Shown here piece after piece: positions 37,941 through 46,416 of a stretch of 64,000 nt of DNA (the first letter of the stretch is position 1; each line of letters starts with the position of its first letter). Both the position numbers and the translations under genes were made by a program. Under the pieces are notes generated by a model. The model was not told where the DNA came from. It did not search any database and saw only the letters and a list, made by a program, of their open reading frames with translations. Source of the stretch: Acidobacteriota bacterium (lineage in GTDB: Bacteria > Acidobacteriota > Holophagae > Holophagales > Holophagaceae); the NCBI GenBank assembly GCA_016195985.1, contig JACPYP010000011.1:434001-498000 (forward strand). The letters run 5' to 3'.

Positions 37941-38690
37941 TCAACCACGTCCCGCGCAGGCCTCCCGGAGGCTTCGTCCTTCCGCCAAATCCTGAACCAA
38001 TGCCGATCCCATGACGGGGGTTGCGCCCAGGGCCCGGACAGCCGAAAGGCTCCGGGCATCGGAAAGGCCGAACCCCACGGCCAGGGGCCGCGCCGTCACG
38101 GAGCGCAGATCCGCCACACGCCGCGCCACGGGGGCCAGATCCGTATTCCGGCCTGCGCCGGTGACGCCGAGGCGCGCCACCACGTAGGCGAAGCGCTGGG
38201 CGAAGGGAGCCTCCGGCCCCGGATCCGGCCGCTCCGACAACAGGACGCGGGCCCGGTCCAGCTCCGTGGTGGGAGCCAGCAGCGGCACCATGGGGTAGCC
38301 CGCCGCCCTCAGGCTGGCCTCGAACCCGGGCTCCTCCCCGAAGGGCAGGTCCACCACCAGCAGCGCCTTCACAGGTGTGGGCGCCAGCAGGGCCCGCAGG
38401 CGGTCCGCGCCGATCTGGAACAGGGGATTGACATAGGTGAACAGGATGATGTCTGGACTGTCCGCGAGGCCCGCCAGGGCCTGCAGCACCTTCAGGGGCG
38501 TCGCGCCGCGGGCAATGGCCCGGTGGGCGGCGGCCTGAAGCACGGGGCCATCGGCGATGGGATCCGAATGGGGCAGGCCCACCTCGATGGCCTCGAACCC
38601 CAGAGCCCTGGCTTCGCCGAGCAGGGAGGGCAGCGCCTCCAGCGAGGGATCGCCCGCCATGATGAAAGGAAGGAGCGGATTCAGCGTCAT
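37941..38690 (-). CDS. trpA: Tryptophan synthase alpha subunit
   Basis: Cleaves indole-3-glycerol phosphate to indole, passed to TrpB. 249 residues, shorter than the usual 265 because the N-terminal helix is trimmed: it begins MTLNPLLPFIMAGDPS. Catalytic Glu36 (EAIEVGLP) and Asp47 (DPIADGP) and the phosphate loop GFGLSDARS are present. ATG 38690 is one base after the trpB stop. Last gene of the trp operon; no terminator is seen after it. Confidence 0.95.
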   Translation of the reverse strand: MTLNPLLPFIMAGDPSLEALPSLLGEARALGFEAIEVGLPHSDPIADGPVLQAAAHRAIARGATPLKVLQALAGLADSPDIILFTYVNPLFQIGADRLRALLAPTPVKALLVVDLPFGEEPGFEASLRAAGYPMVPLLAPTTELDRARVLLSERPDPGPEAPFAQRFAYVVARLGVTGAGRNTDLAPVARRVADLRSVTARPLAVGFGLSDARSLSAVRALGATPVMGSALVQDLAEGRSLREACAGRG

Positions 38691-38691
38691 C

Positions 38692-39876
38692 TCAGATCCC
38701 CAGGCGCGATTGGTAGGTGGACAGATCCTTGTCGCCTCTTCCGCTGAGCCCCAGCAGGACGGAGGCGACGCCTTCGGCGGCGAGCTGCGGCAGCAGGGCC
38801 AAGGCGTGGCTGCTTTCCAAGGCCGGCAGGATGCCCTCGCTTTCGCAGAGCAGGCGCGCGCCCGCGAGCGCCTGCTCGTCGGAGGCCCGCCGCACGTCGA
38901 CCTGGCCGTCCAGGGCCAGGGCCGCCAACTCGGGGCCCAGCGCCGGATAGTCCAACCCCGCGCTGATGCTGGCGGTCTCGGCGGTATGGCCGTGGTCATC
39001 CTGCAGCAGCAGCGTCTTGCAGCCGTGCAGCACGCCCATGCGGCCGCCATCCAGCCGCGCGGCATGTTCTCCCAAGGCCATGCCGTGGCCGCCCGCCTCC
39101 ACCGCGACGCGGCGCAACCCATCGCCCAGGAAGGGCACCAGCAGGCCCAGGCCGTTGCTCCCGCCGCCTGCGCAGGCGATCACCACTTCGGGCAGGGCGC
39201 CGGATTGCTCCAGAACCTGGGCCCTGGCCTCTTCGCCAATGACGGTCTGGAAGCTGCGCACCAGGGTGGGAAAGGGATGGGGCCCCAGGGCCGAGCCCAG
39301 GATGTAGTGGGCCTTGTCGCAGCGGCCCGCCCAGGCCCGCAGGGCCTCATTCACGGCCTCCTTGAGGGTGCCCTGCCCCGCCTCCACCGGCACCACCTTC
39401 GCGCCGAAGAGACGCATGCGCGCCACGTTCGGCGCCTGCCGCGCCATGTCCGTGACTCCCATGTACACGGTGCAGTCCAGCCCCAGGCGCGCGCAGGCCG
39501 CCGCCGTGGCCACGCCGTGCTGGCCCGCGCCCGTTTCGGCGATGACCTCCGCCTTGCCCATGCGCCGGGCCAGCAGGGCCTGGGCCAAAGCGTTATTGAT
39601 CTTGTGGGCGCCGGTGTGGGTGAGATCCTCCCGCTTGAGGAAAAGAGCCCTCAGTCCAAGCTTCGCGGCGAGCCTTGGGGCCGGGGTGAGAGGCGTGGGA
39701 CGCCCCACGAAGTGCCGCAACTCCGCTTTCAGCTCGGCCTGAAAAGCCGAATCTTCGATCGCGCCGCGGAAGCTCGCCTCCAGGTCCAACAGCGGTTGCA
39801 TCAGGGTTTCGGGGGCATAGCACCCGCCCAGGGCCTGGGCCCCGAACCGGGTGGGAAGGCTGAAGCCAGCAGTCAT
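38692..39876 (-). CDS. trpB: Tryptophan synthase beta subunit
   Basis: PLP enzyme joining indole and serine to tryptophan. 394 residues, standard. PLP lysine Lys92 in HTGAHKINNAL, ETGAGQHGVATA, the phosphate-binding CAGGGSNGLG and the C-terminal SGRGDKDLSTY are all as in TrpB1. ATG 39876 overlaps the trpF stop by four bases. No sign of the TrpB2 variant. Confidence 0.97.
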   Translation of the reverse strand: MTAGFSLPTRFGAQALGGCYAPETLMQPLLDLEASFRGAIEDSAFQAELKAELRHFVGRPTPLTPAPRLAAKLGLRALFLKREDLTHTGAHKINNALAQALLARRMGKAEVIAETGAGQHGVATAAACARLGLDCTVYMGVTDMARQAPNVARMRLFGAKVVPVEAGQGTLKEAVNEALRAWAGRCDKAHYILGSALGPHPFPTLVRSFQTVIGEEARAQVLEQSGALPEVVIACAGGGSNGLGLLVPFLGDGLRRVAVEAGGHGMALGEHAARLDGGRMGVLHGCKTLLLQDDHGHTAETASISAGLDYPALGPELAALALDGQVDVRRASDEQALAGARLLCESEGILPALESSHALALLPQLAAEGVASVLLGLSGRGDKDLSTYQSRLGI

Positions 39877-40493
39877 GGAAACTCCACGTGATGGGCGGTC
39901 CGGATGTAATCCCGCACTTTGTCCTGGTCTTTCACGCCAGGCTCAGCCTCCAGGCGGCTGGCGGCGTCCACCCCGCGGAACTGCGCCCGCGCGGCGGCTG
40001 GAAGGAAATTCAGCCGGCCCGCCAGGTTCGCGGCGTCGAGACCGCCCGCCAGCAGGAAGGGCCCGGGCGGGGGAAAGCCCATGGCATGGGCCTGCCCCGA
40101 TCCTCCGGCCACGCCGGTGGCCCCGGGGCTGGGCTCCCAGAGGTAGAGGTCGGCGGTCACTGGCGATTGACCCGCCTCGTCCGCCCAGGGCAGCAGCACA
40201 AAGAGCCCCGCTGACCGCAGCAGGCGCGCGCCGGCTTCCCGCTGGTCCGGAGGCAGGTGGGGCTGCACCCGCTGGAAGCCGTGCCGCCGGGCCAAGGCCA
40301 GGATGGGTTCGGCGGTATCGGCCACCTGCACCAGCACGGCGCGGTCCAGGAAGGGCGAAGCTACCGAGAGATCGCCGCAGTGCCTTGGGCTGGGCGGATG
40401 CACGACGAAACCCAGCAAATCCGCACCCTGATCCGCGGCGAAGGCGGCGTCCTCGGCGCGGACCAGGCCGCAAACTTTGGCGAGGCTGGTCAC
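39873..40493 (-). CDS. trpF: Phosphoribosylanthranilate isomerase
   Basis: Amadori rearrangement of phosphoribosylanthranilate. 206 residues; starts with the conserved AKVCGLVRAEDA (catalytic Cys8 in KVCG), LLGFVVHPPSPRH, and near the end LLAGGLDAANLAG and FRGVDAASRLEAEPGVKD with the catalytic Asp and phosphate loop. ATG 40493 overlaps trpC by four bases and its stop overlaps trpB by four bases. Confidence 0.95.
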   Translation of the reverse strand: MTSLAKVCGLVRAEDAAFAADQGADLLGFVVHPPSPRHCGDLSVASPFLDRAVLVQVADTAEPILALARRHGFQRVQPHLPPDQREAGARLLRSAGLFVLLPWADEAGQSPVTADLYLWEPSPGATGVAGGSGQAHAMGFPPPGPFLLAGGLDAANLAGRLNFLPAAARAQFRGVDAASRLEAEPGVKDQDKVRDYIRTAHHVEFP

Positions 40494-41323
40494 GACACCC
40501 CCGTGCGCAGCTCAGCGAGGGCCCGGGCCAGGAAGTCTTTGGGATCCGCGCTGCGCATGAGCGCCTCGCCGATGAGCACCGCGTCGAAACCGGCGCGCAG
40601 GGCGGCGCGGGCGTCCTCCGGTGTGGCCAGGCCTGATTCGCGGATGAGCACCGCTTCTGGAAAAGCCCGCCGCAGCGGGGCCGCCGTGGGTTCCCCCAGG
40701 GTGAAGGTGGAGAGGTCGCGGGCGTTGATGCCCACCAGCCGCGCCTGAGCCTCTTGGGCAAAGCCCACTTCCGTGAGGTCGTGCAGTTCCACCAGGGGCT
40801 CCAGCCCCCGGGCCCGGGCGGCTTCGGCGAAGGCCGCCGTATGTCCTTTCAGCACCCGGGCGATGAGGAGCACGGCCTCGGCGCCGGTGCCCTCCGCTTC
40901 AGCCAGCTGCGATTCCGCGATCACGAAGCCCTTGTAGAGCCTCGGCAAGCCCAGCTCCTCCGCGGCCCGCAGATCCTTCGTGGATCCCTTGAAGTAAGCG
41001 GGTTCCGCCAGGATGGAGAGGGCCGAGGCTCCACCTTCCTGGTAGGCCCGCAGTTGGGGCAGCAGCGGCGTGCCCTTGGCGAAGGGCCCCAGGGAGGGCG
41101 AAGCCTGCTTGTATTCCGCGATGACGGCACCGCCGCGCTGGGCGGCATCCCGGCGGAGCGCGGATTCGAAAGCCCCCGGGCCGGACAGGGCCCGGCGAAG
41201 GGGGGGCGCGGCCTTCAGCTGGGCCAGGCGGGCCAGTTCGGACACCAGCACCTTCTGCAGGTGGGAGGTGGCGCTGAGGCCCGTGCCGTGGACGAGGGAG
41301 GCGGGATCGGGAAGGCGGTTCAT
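40490..41323 (-). CDS. trpC: Indole-3-glycerol-phosphate synthase
   Basis: Closes the indole ring. 277 residues, a normal single-domain TrpC. AVIAEYKQASPSLG carries the catalytic Glu-Lys, followed by ALSILAEPAYFKGS, YKGFVIAESQLAEA, LVGINARDLSTF and LIGEALMRSADP, the standard loop order. Separate from trpF rather than fused as in E. coli. Four-base overlaps with trpD and trpF. Confidence 0.96.
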   Translation of the reverse strand: MNRLPDPASLVHGTGLSATSHLQKVLVSELARLAQLKAAPPLRRALSGPGAFESALRRDAAQRGGAVIAEYKQASPSLGPFAKGTPLLPQLRAYQEGGASALSILAEPAYFKGSTKDLRAAEELGLPRLYKGFVIAESQLAEAEGTGAEAVLLIARVLKGHTAAFAEAARARGLEPLVELHDLTEVGFAQEAQARLVGINARDLSTFTLGEPTAAPLRRAFPEAVLIRESGLATPEDARAALRAGFDAVLIGEALMRSADPKDFLARALAELRTGVS

Positions 41324-42351
41324 GACTGCACCTGGAGGGTGAAAGGGAGCGTGAAGCCCTGGTCGAGGCGGAGGCGCACCTCGCGCAGGGTGCCGGCCAG
41401 GCCGTCGAGGCCGTGATCCCGATGCAGGTGCAGGCCCAGGGCCGCCTGCAGGGCCACGGCATCGGCCACGGCGGGACGGAAATCCGCGTGGGCCGCGCCG
41501 CCGAACAGGCCGCGGGCCACGGCCAGCGCTTCGGCGCGGTCATGGACGCGCAGGGCGTGCCGGGCCGGCGGCGTGAGGCCCAGTTCCCGGGGCACCAGCA
41601 CCTGGGGCGCGGCCACCCGGCCCTCCCGCGCGGCGAGGACCGTCGTGGGCCCTTCGATGGAGGCTTCATCGAGGCCCTTCCCTTCCGCGTCCTTGCCGTG
41701 GATCACGAAGGCCCGGCGCAGGCTGGGCCGGCGCGCCAGGGCCCCGGCCATGGGCGCGGCGAGCTCCTCGCGGGCCACGCCCAGCAGTTGCAGGGGCGGT
41801 TGGCCGGGATTCAGCAGCGGCCCCAGCAGGTTGAAGATGGTGGGAATGCCCAGGCGCTTGCGGATCTCCCTCAGGCGGCCCAGCAGCGGGTGGTAGGCCG
41901 GGGCGAACAGGAAGGCGAAGCAGCGGTCCGCGAGATCGGCGGACAGGTCGGTGCTGGCCCGGGCCAGGTCGTAGCCCAGGGCCTCCAGCAGGTCCGCGCT
42001 GCCGCAGACGCCCGTGGCCGCGCGGTTGCCGTGCTTGACGACGGGCACGCCGAAATGAGGCAGCAGCAGGGCCGCCAGCGTGCTGAGGTTGGCGGTGGAG
42101 GAACCGTCGCCGCCCGTGCCGCAGGTGTCGAGCGCATCCTCAGGCACCGGCGGGAAGGGCATCGCCACGTCGGACAGGGCGTCCGCGAAGGCCGCCAGCT
42201 CGTGCGCTTCGGGCACCCGCTGGGCCAGCAGGGCCAGGCAGGCGCCCACCAGCAGGGCGTCCGTGTCCTGGTCGATGAAGATGCGCATCAGCTCCGAGGC
42301 CGTATCGGCCGGGAGCGGACGGATGGGGTTGTGGGTGGTGAGCAGGGTCAT
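41320..42351 (-). CDS. trpD: Anthranilate phosphoribosyltransferase
   Basis: Transfers phosphoribose to anthranilate. 343 residues. DTCGTGGDGSSTANLST is the PRPP loop, VVKHGNRAATGVCGSADLLEALG the anthranilate region, and FLFAPAYHPLLGRLREIRKRLG with IFNLLGPLLNP complete the family set. Start ATG 42351 overlaps the trpG stop by four bases. It is a stand-alone gene, not fused to trpG. Confidence 0.96.
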   Translation of the reverse strand: MTLLTTHNPIRPLPADTASELMRIFIDQDTDALLVGACLALLAQRVPEAHELAAFADALSDVAMPFPPVPEDALDTCGTGGDGSSTANLSTLAALLLPHFGVPVVKHGNRAATGVCGSADLLEALGYDLARASTDLSADLADRCFAFLFAPAYHPLLGRLREIRKRLGIPTIFNLLGPLLNPGQPPLQLLGVAREELAAPMAGALARRPSLRRAFVIHGKDAEGKGLDEASIEGPTTVLAAREGRVAAPQVLVPRELGLTPPARHALRVHDRAEALAVARGLFGGAAHADFRPAVADAVALQAALGLHLHRDHGLDGLAGTLREVRLRLDQGFTLPFTLQVQS

Positions 42352-42926
42352 GGGTGTCGTTCCAGGGCGAGCCGAAGGAAGTTGGCGAGCATGGCGGGGC
42401 CGTCGGGAGTGAGGATGCTTTCGGGATGGAACTGCACGCCCCAGCGGGGCAGCTGGCAGTGCTCCATGGCCATGATTTCTCCGCCGGGACTGCGGCCCGT
42501 GACGCGCCAGCAACCGGGCAGCGAAGCCGGATCCACGATGAGGCTGTGGTAGCGGCCCACGGGCAGGCCCGCGGGCAGGCCCTGGAAGAGGCCCGCGCCC
42601 TCGTGCTCCAGCGGCGTGGCCTCGCCGTGCAGCGGTTCCACGGCGCGGGTAACCCGGCCTCCGCTGGCCGCCGCCAGGGCCTGGTGGCCCAGGCAGACAC
42701 CAAGGAGGGGCACCGCCCAATCCGAGGCGCCGAGGGCCATGTGGGCGAGGTTTTCCGTGGGATGGCCGGGGCCCGGCGAAAGCACCACGGCCCGGGGGTT
42801 CAGGGCCTGGGCCTGGGCCAGTGTGATGGCGTCGTGGCGGACTACCTTCGTTTCGGCGCCGAGGGTCTCGAAGGCCTGCACCAGGTTGTAGGTGAAGGAA
42901 TCCAACGCATCGATCAAGAGAATCAT
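42348..42926 (-). CDS. trpG: Anthranilate synthase glutamine amidotransferase subunit
   Basis: 192 residues, class I glutamine amidotransferase. MILLIDALDSFTYNLVQAFE is the typical start; GVCLGHQALA carries the nucleophile Cys78; GVQFHPESILT carries the His-Glu pair. SPGPGHPTE is the oxyanion loop. It supplies ammonia to TrpE and might also serve para-aminobenzoate synthesis, since no separate pabA is in the window. Overlaps trpE and trpD by four bases each. Confidence 0.95.
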   Translation of the reverse strand: MILLIDALDSFTYNLVQAFETLGAETKVVRHDAITLAQAQALNPRAVVLSPGPGHPTENLAHMALGASDWAVPLLGVCLGHQALAAASGGRVTRAVEPLHGEATPLEHEGAGLFQGLPAGLPVGRYHSLIVDPASLPGCWRVTGRSPGGEIMAMEHCQLPRWGVQFHPESILTPDGPAMLANFLRLALERHP

Positions 42927-44332
42927 CGGGAGGCTCCGGGCAGCTGCACCCCAAGGGCCTGGGCGATGGCGCCCAGCTTGTGCAGGGTTTCGACATACTC
43001 GGCCTCGGGCCTGGAGGCGCGCACCACGCCGGCACCTGCCTGGATGTGGGCCGCGCCACCAGCGTAGACGGCCGTGCGCAGGATGAGGGCCGTGTCCAGC
43101 ACGCCGTCGGCGCCCAGCCGCAGCAGCACGCCTCCGTAGGGGCCGCGCACTTCGCCTTCCAGCTCGGCGATGCGCTGGCAGGCGCGGAGTTTCGGCGCGC
43201 CGCTGACGGTGCCCGCCGGGAAGGCCGCCGCCAGCACGTCCAGCGCGTCGACGCCGGCCTTCAACTGGGCCTTCACGGTGGTGGTGAGGTGCAGCACGTG
43301 GCTGGTGCGCTGGAGGGCCAGGGGCCGCTCGACATGCACGCCGCCAGGGACGCCCACGCGGCCCAGGTCGTTGCGGGCGAGATCCACCAGCATCTGGTGC
43401 TCGGCCAATTCCTTGGGATCGCGCTTCAGGGCCTCGAAGCGGCGGGCATCCTCCTCGGCGGTGGCGCCGCGGGGCACGGTGCCCGCGATGGGCAGGGTTT
43501 CGGCTTCGCCGCCCTGGACGCGCACCAGCATTTCCGGCGAGGCGCCCACCAGGGCGAAGTCCTCCCACTCCAGCAGAAATCCGTAGGGGCTGGGGTTGAG
43601 GCGGCGCAGGCGGCGGTAGGCCTCCAGCGGCGGGGGCGGATCCTCGATCCGGAAGCGCTGGCTGGGCACCAGCTGGTAGATGTCGCCGTCGAGGATCAGC
43701 TCCTGGGCAGCGGCCACGGCGCCTTCGTAGGCTTCGCGGGCCATGAGAGCCTTCGCCACCGGCCTGGCCTGGCCGGGGCCGGGGTCCTTGACGCCTTCCA
43801 GCAGCCGCCGCCTCAGGTCTGCCAGGCGCGCGAATCCGGCTTCCGGGCTCGCGTCCAGGGTCTGCAGCTCCGCCACCTGGTGCAGGTGGTCGAAGACCAG
43901 CGCCGTGTCGAAGCGCCGCACCCAGAGCCCCGGCAGGCCCAAGGTGTTCCGGGCGGGAAGCGGCAGGGTAGGCTCCAGGGCCCCCATGGCCTCGAAGCCC
44001 AGGTAGCCCGCGCAGCCCACGCCCACGGGCAGGGCTTCGCGCAGGGCCGGGAGGGCGGCGGCGGAATCGTGCAGGGCATCCGCAGGCGCCTCCCCCGCCA
44101 GGCCGCGCAGGGCCTCCACCCAACCGGTGGCGGGTGCGGGCAGGCGGCATTCACCCGGGCCTTCCAGCAGCACGAAGCTGTGACGTCCCACCCGCTCGCC
44201 CTGGTCGCAGGATTCCAGCAGCAGGCTGGCCCCGGCTGGACGAAGGGCGAGATAGGCCGCCAGGGGCGTGAGCAGGTCCGCCGGGAGGGGATGTCGGATC
44301 AGGTGCATGGTCAGGTGCGTGGTCAGGTGCAT
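42923..44332 (-). CDS. trpE: Anthranilate synthase component I
   Basis: Makes anthranilate from chorismate with ammonia from TrpG. About 469 residues. Feedback-site residues LLESCD near the N-terminus, then PYGFLLEW, GASPEMLVRV, PIAGTVPRG, EHQMLVDLARNDLGRV, AAFPAGTVSGAPKLRA and QAGAGVVRAS, all standard. The start falls in a small 12-bp tandem repeat giving MHLTTHLTMHLI, so ATG 44332 or 44308 may be used; 44332 is taken. Transcription enters through the trpL attenuator. Confidence 0.94.
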   Translation of the reverse strand: MHLTTHLTMHLIRHPLPADLLTPLAAYLALRPAGASLLLESCDQGERVGRHSFVLLEGPGECRLPAPATGWVEALRGLAGEAPADALHDSAAALPALREALPVGVGCAGYLGFEAMGALEPTLPLPARNTLGLPGLWVRRFDTALVFDHLHQVAELQTLDASPEAGFARLADLRRRLLEGVKDPGPGQARPVAKALMAREAYEGAVAAAQELILDGDIYQLVPSQRFRIEDPPPPLEAYRRLRRLNPSPYGFLLEWEDFALVGASPEMLVRVQGGEAETLPIAGTVPRGATAEEDARRFEALKRDPKELAEHQMLVDLARNDLGRVGVPGGVHVERPLALQRTSHVLHLTTTVKAQLKAGVDALDVLAAAFPAGTVSGAPKLRACQRIAELEGEVRGPYGGVLLRLGADGVLDTALILRTAVYAGGAAHIQAGAGVVRASRPEAEYVETLHKLGAIAQALGVQLPGASR

Positions 44333-44433
44333 GGTGTCGCGCCTTGGAGAAAGCCTCAGACCGGTTTGGCCGGGATGGGGCGTGGGGGCCCGGGGGTGTG
44401 CGGGAAGCGCGGAACCACCGGAGAGCAATAACG

Positions 44434-44459
44434 AAAAAGCCCGACCATCAGGTCGGGCT
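44434..44459 (-). terminator. trp attenuator terminator hairpin
   Basis: Nine-bp perfect stem AGCCCGACC/GGTCGGGCT with loop TGAT, then TTTT on the minus strand, 26 bases after the leader-peptide stop and about 100 bases ahead of trpE. Its 5' arm overlaps CCGAGCCC (44462-44455), which can pair instead with GGGCTCGG (44515-44508) just after the Trp codons. That gives mutually exclusive antiterminator and terminator. Confidence 0.85.
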
Positions 44460-44484
44460 CGGAAGGTCCGGGGTGGCAGGGCCG

Positions 44485-44577
44485 CTAGGCCTCGCGCAAG
44501 GAGCCGTCCGAGCCCATGCGCCACCACCAAGCCTCGGAGGAGAGGCCCTGGCAGGGGACGGGGAAGGACAGCAGCAT
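44485..44577 (-). CDS. trpL: trp operon leader peptide with three consecutive Trp codons
   Basis: A 30-residue frame from ATG 44577 to TAG 44485, with ...SSEAWWWRMGSDG... : three adjacent TGG codons at 44529-44521. TCCGAG just before the Trp codons can pair with CTCGGA just after them (segments 1:2), and GGGCTCGG after them with CCGAGCCC in the terminator (2:3). This is the layout of ribosome-mediated transcription attenuation: with low charged tRNA-Trp the ribosome stalls on the codons, frees segment 2 and prevents the terminator. No clear ribosome site is seen; if the promoter at 44585-44613 is right, the message would start almost at the ATG, as in leaderless trpL of some alphaproteobacteria. 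Confidence 0.85.
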   Translation of the reverse strand: MLLSFPVPCQGLSSEAWWWRMGSDGSLREA

Positions 44578-44584
44578 GAAAGGG

Positions 44585-44613
44585 ATGAAACCCCAAGCCC
44601 CTGCCGTTGTCAA
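44585..44613 (-). promoter_or_regulatory. Candidate trp operon promoter
   Basis: Minus strand TTGACA (44613-44608), a perfect -35, then 17 bases and TTTCAT (44590-44585), a weak -10. Start of transcription would be within a few bases of the leader ATG. With trpL and its attenuator this fills the 358-base gap between trpE and the divergent membrane-protein gene. Confidence 0.5.
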
Positions 44614-44690
44614 GCCCCGGGGATCCAGGGTCCGCAGATCCCGGGGACCCGGGTCCGCCAGGATGTGGTTTGATGAGAGATTGCTAGCGG

Positions 44691-45629
44691 ATGGCCATGG
44701 AACCCACCGAACGCCCTATCACCATTCAGATTTCCGAGGAGGATCTGGCCCCCCGGGGGCCATGGTCCTTCCTGGCGTCCTCTCTGCCCGGAGGTTTCAC
44801 CCGCTGGGGCTGGGGGCTCATGGGGGGCTGGGTGCTCGCGGTGCTGGGCTCCACCCTGGGCTGGGCCGGCCACCTGCGCCGGGCCGCGGGCTGGAGCGCC
44901 CTGCCCAGCCACTGGGGCGAAAGCCTCAGCGCCCGCGACATCTGGGAACTGGTGGAGAACGGGGGGCTCAAGCATCGCCTCACCAATTCCCCCACCGTGC
45001 ACCTTTTCGCCCTCGGCATCATCGTGGTGCTCTGGTGCGGCTGGCGGATGCAGGCCGAGGAAGCCTCCCTGAAAGCCCGGCTCAGCTCCTGGCTGCTGGG
45101 CGCCCTGGATACAGTCCTCATCGGCTTCCTGCCCCTGGGCCTGGTGGCCTGGCTGGCGGATCTGTCCCTGGCCGGCCTGGGCGCTTCCGGCATCGAGGCC
45201 CTCGGCTGGATGGCCTTCTTCGGCCGCCCCCTGGTGTGGATGGGCCTCGTGGCGGCCCTCAACCTCCAGTGGTGGCTCTGCCGCCTGGGCCGCCTGGCAG
45301 GTCCCACCCGGGGCTACCGCACCCACTTGGCCGACTCCTTCCTGCGCCTCTGGTCCCATCCCATCCAGTGGGGCTTCATCACGATCGGCGGGGCGGCGCT
45401 CCGCGCGCTCCTGCCCTTCCTCGTCCTCCTGCTGGCTTGGCGCATGGGAGGCGGCACCACGTTCCGGGTCTGGCTGTTCCTGCTCCTCCAGCTGTTCGCC
45501 ACCGCCATCAACGGCTGGATCATGGGCTGGCTGCTGAGGGCGGCCGCCCAGTTCTGGTCCCACGACATCATCGTGCGGGATGCCCGCGCGGCCCTGAAGG
45601 AATCCGTCCGTGAAGCTCAAGCCCTGTAG
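44691..45629 (+). CDS. Integral membrane protein of unknown function
   Basis: 312 residues with about six hydrophobic segments (roughly 40-60, 105-120, 135-165, 175-200, 225-250, 265-290) and a charged N-terminal 30 residues. Contains LGTGG-free, Trp-rich loops; no family recognised. ATG 44691 (44697 also in frame). Its 3' end overlaps the start of the 5'-nucleotidase C-domain gene by 20 bases, so the three genes to 47409 look like one operon. A role in nucleotide salvage transport is possible only by association. Confidence 0.7.
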   Translation: MAMEPTERPITIQISEEDLAPRGPWSFLASSLPGGFTRWGWGLMGGWVLAVLGSTLGWAGHLRRAAGWSALPSHWGESLSARDIWELVENGGLKHRLTNSPTVHLFALGIIVVLWCGWRMQAEEASLKARLSSWLLGALDTVLIGFLPLGLVAWLADLSLAGLGASGIEALGWMAFFGRPLVWMGLVAALNLQWWLCRLGRLAGPTRGYRTHLADSFLRLWSHPIQWGFITIGGAALRALLPFLVLLLAWRMGGGTTFRVWLFLLLQLFATAINGWIMGWLLRAAAQFWSHDIIVRDARAALKESVREAQAL

Positions 45630-46407
45630 CGCCCTGATCTGCTGCCTGCTGTCGATCCCCCTCTCGGCGCAGGCGACGAACACCAAGGCGGAAGTGATCC
45701 CCATCTCCGCCTCCATCCCTGAAGACGAGGCCATCCAGAAGGTCATCGCGCCCCTGGCCGCTGAGATCAAGGCCACCTTCGATCTGCCCCTGGTGCAGGC
45801 GCCCCAGGGCCTCTTCCGCGGGCGACGCGGGGAGGAGAATCTGCTGGGCTACTGGACTGCCGACGTCATGCGGCGGGCGGCCCAGAACGTGGTGGGCGCC
45901 CCCGTGCGCTTCGCCATCACCAATGCCGGCGGCCTGCGCTCCAACCTGCGGCCCGGCCCCCTGAAGGTGGGCGACATCTTCGAGCTGATGCCCTTCGAAA
46001 ACGAACTCGTGGTGATCGAGCTCACGGGCGCCGAGGTGATCCAGGTGGTGAAGGAAGGCATCGTGCGCCGCGGCGGCGAGCCCTGCTCCGGCGTGAAGGC
46101 CGTGGTGGGCGGCACGCCGGAGGCAGGCACCTACACGCTGGTCTGGGAGGACGGCCGTCCCATCGATCCCAAGGAAGTGGTGAAGGTGGCCACCTCCGAC
46201 TATCTCTACGGCGGCGGCGATTCCATCCCCACCCTGAAGCTGGGCCGCAAGCCCTTCACCACCGGCGTCACCCTGCGCCAGATGCTGCTGGACGAATGCG
46301 CCGCCCTGGCCAAGGCCAAGAAGGAACTGCTGCCCCCGCCTCCGGGCCGCTACACCATTCCCGCGCCCATCCAGGAAGCCATCCGCGACAAGAAATTCAA
46401 GCTGTAG
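45610..46407 (+). CDS. 5'-nucleotidase C-terminal-domain protein (exported)
   Basis: 265 residues from GTG 45610, with signal peptide (LIPC-like MKLKPCSALICCLLSIPLSA). The body is the 5'-nucleotidase C-terminal domain: ITNAGGLRSNLRPGPLKVGD, IFELMPFENELVVIELTGAE (substrate-stacking region), and VATSDYLYGGGDSIP. In UshA-like enzymes this domain binds the nucleoside base and follows the catalytic domain in one chain. Here it is a separate gene placed ahead of the catalytic one. It starts inside the membrane-protein gene. Confidence 0.88.
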   Translation: MKLKPCSALICCLLSIPLSAQATNTKAEVIPISASIPEDEAIQKVIAPLAAEIKATFDLPLVQAPQGLFRGRRGEENLLGYWTADVMRRAAQNVVGAPVRFAITNAGGLRSNLRPGPLKVGDIFELMPFENELVVIELTGAEVIQVVKEGIVRRGGEPCSGVKAVVGGTPEAGTYTLVWEDGRPIDPKEVVKVATSDYLYGGGDSIPTLKLGRKPFTTGVTLRQMLLDECAALAKAKKELLPPPPGRYTIPAPIQEAIRDKKFKL

Positions 46408-46416
46408 GAGACGAAG

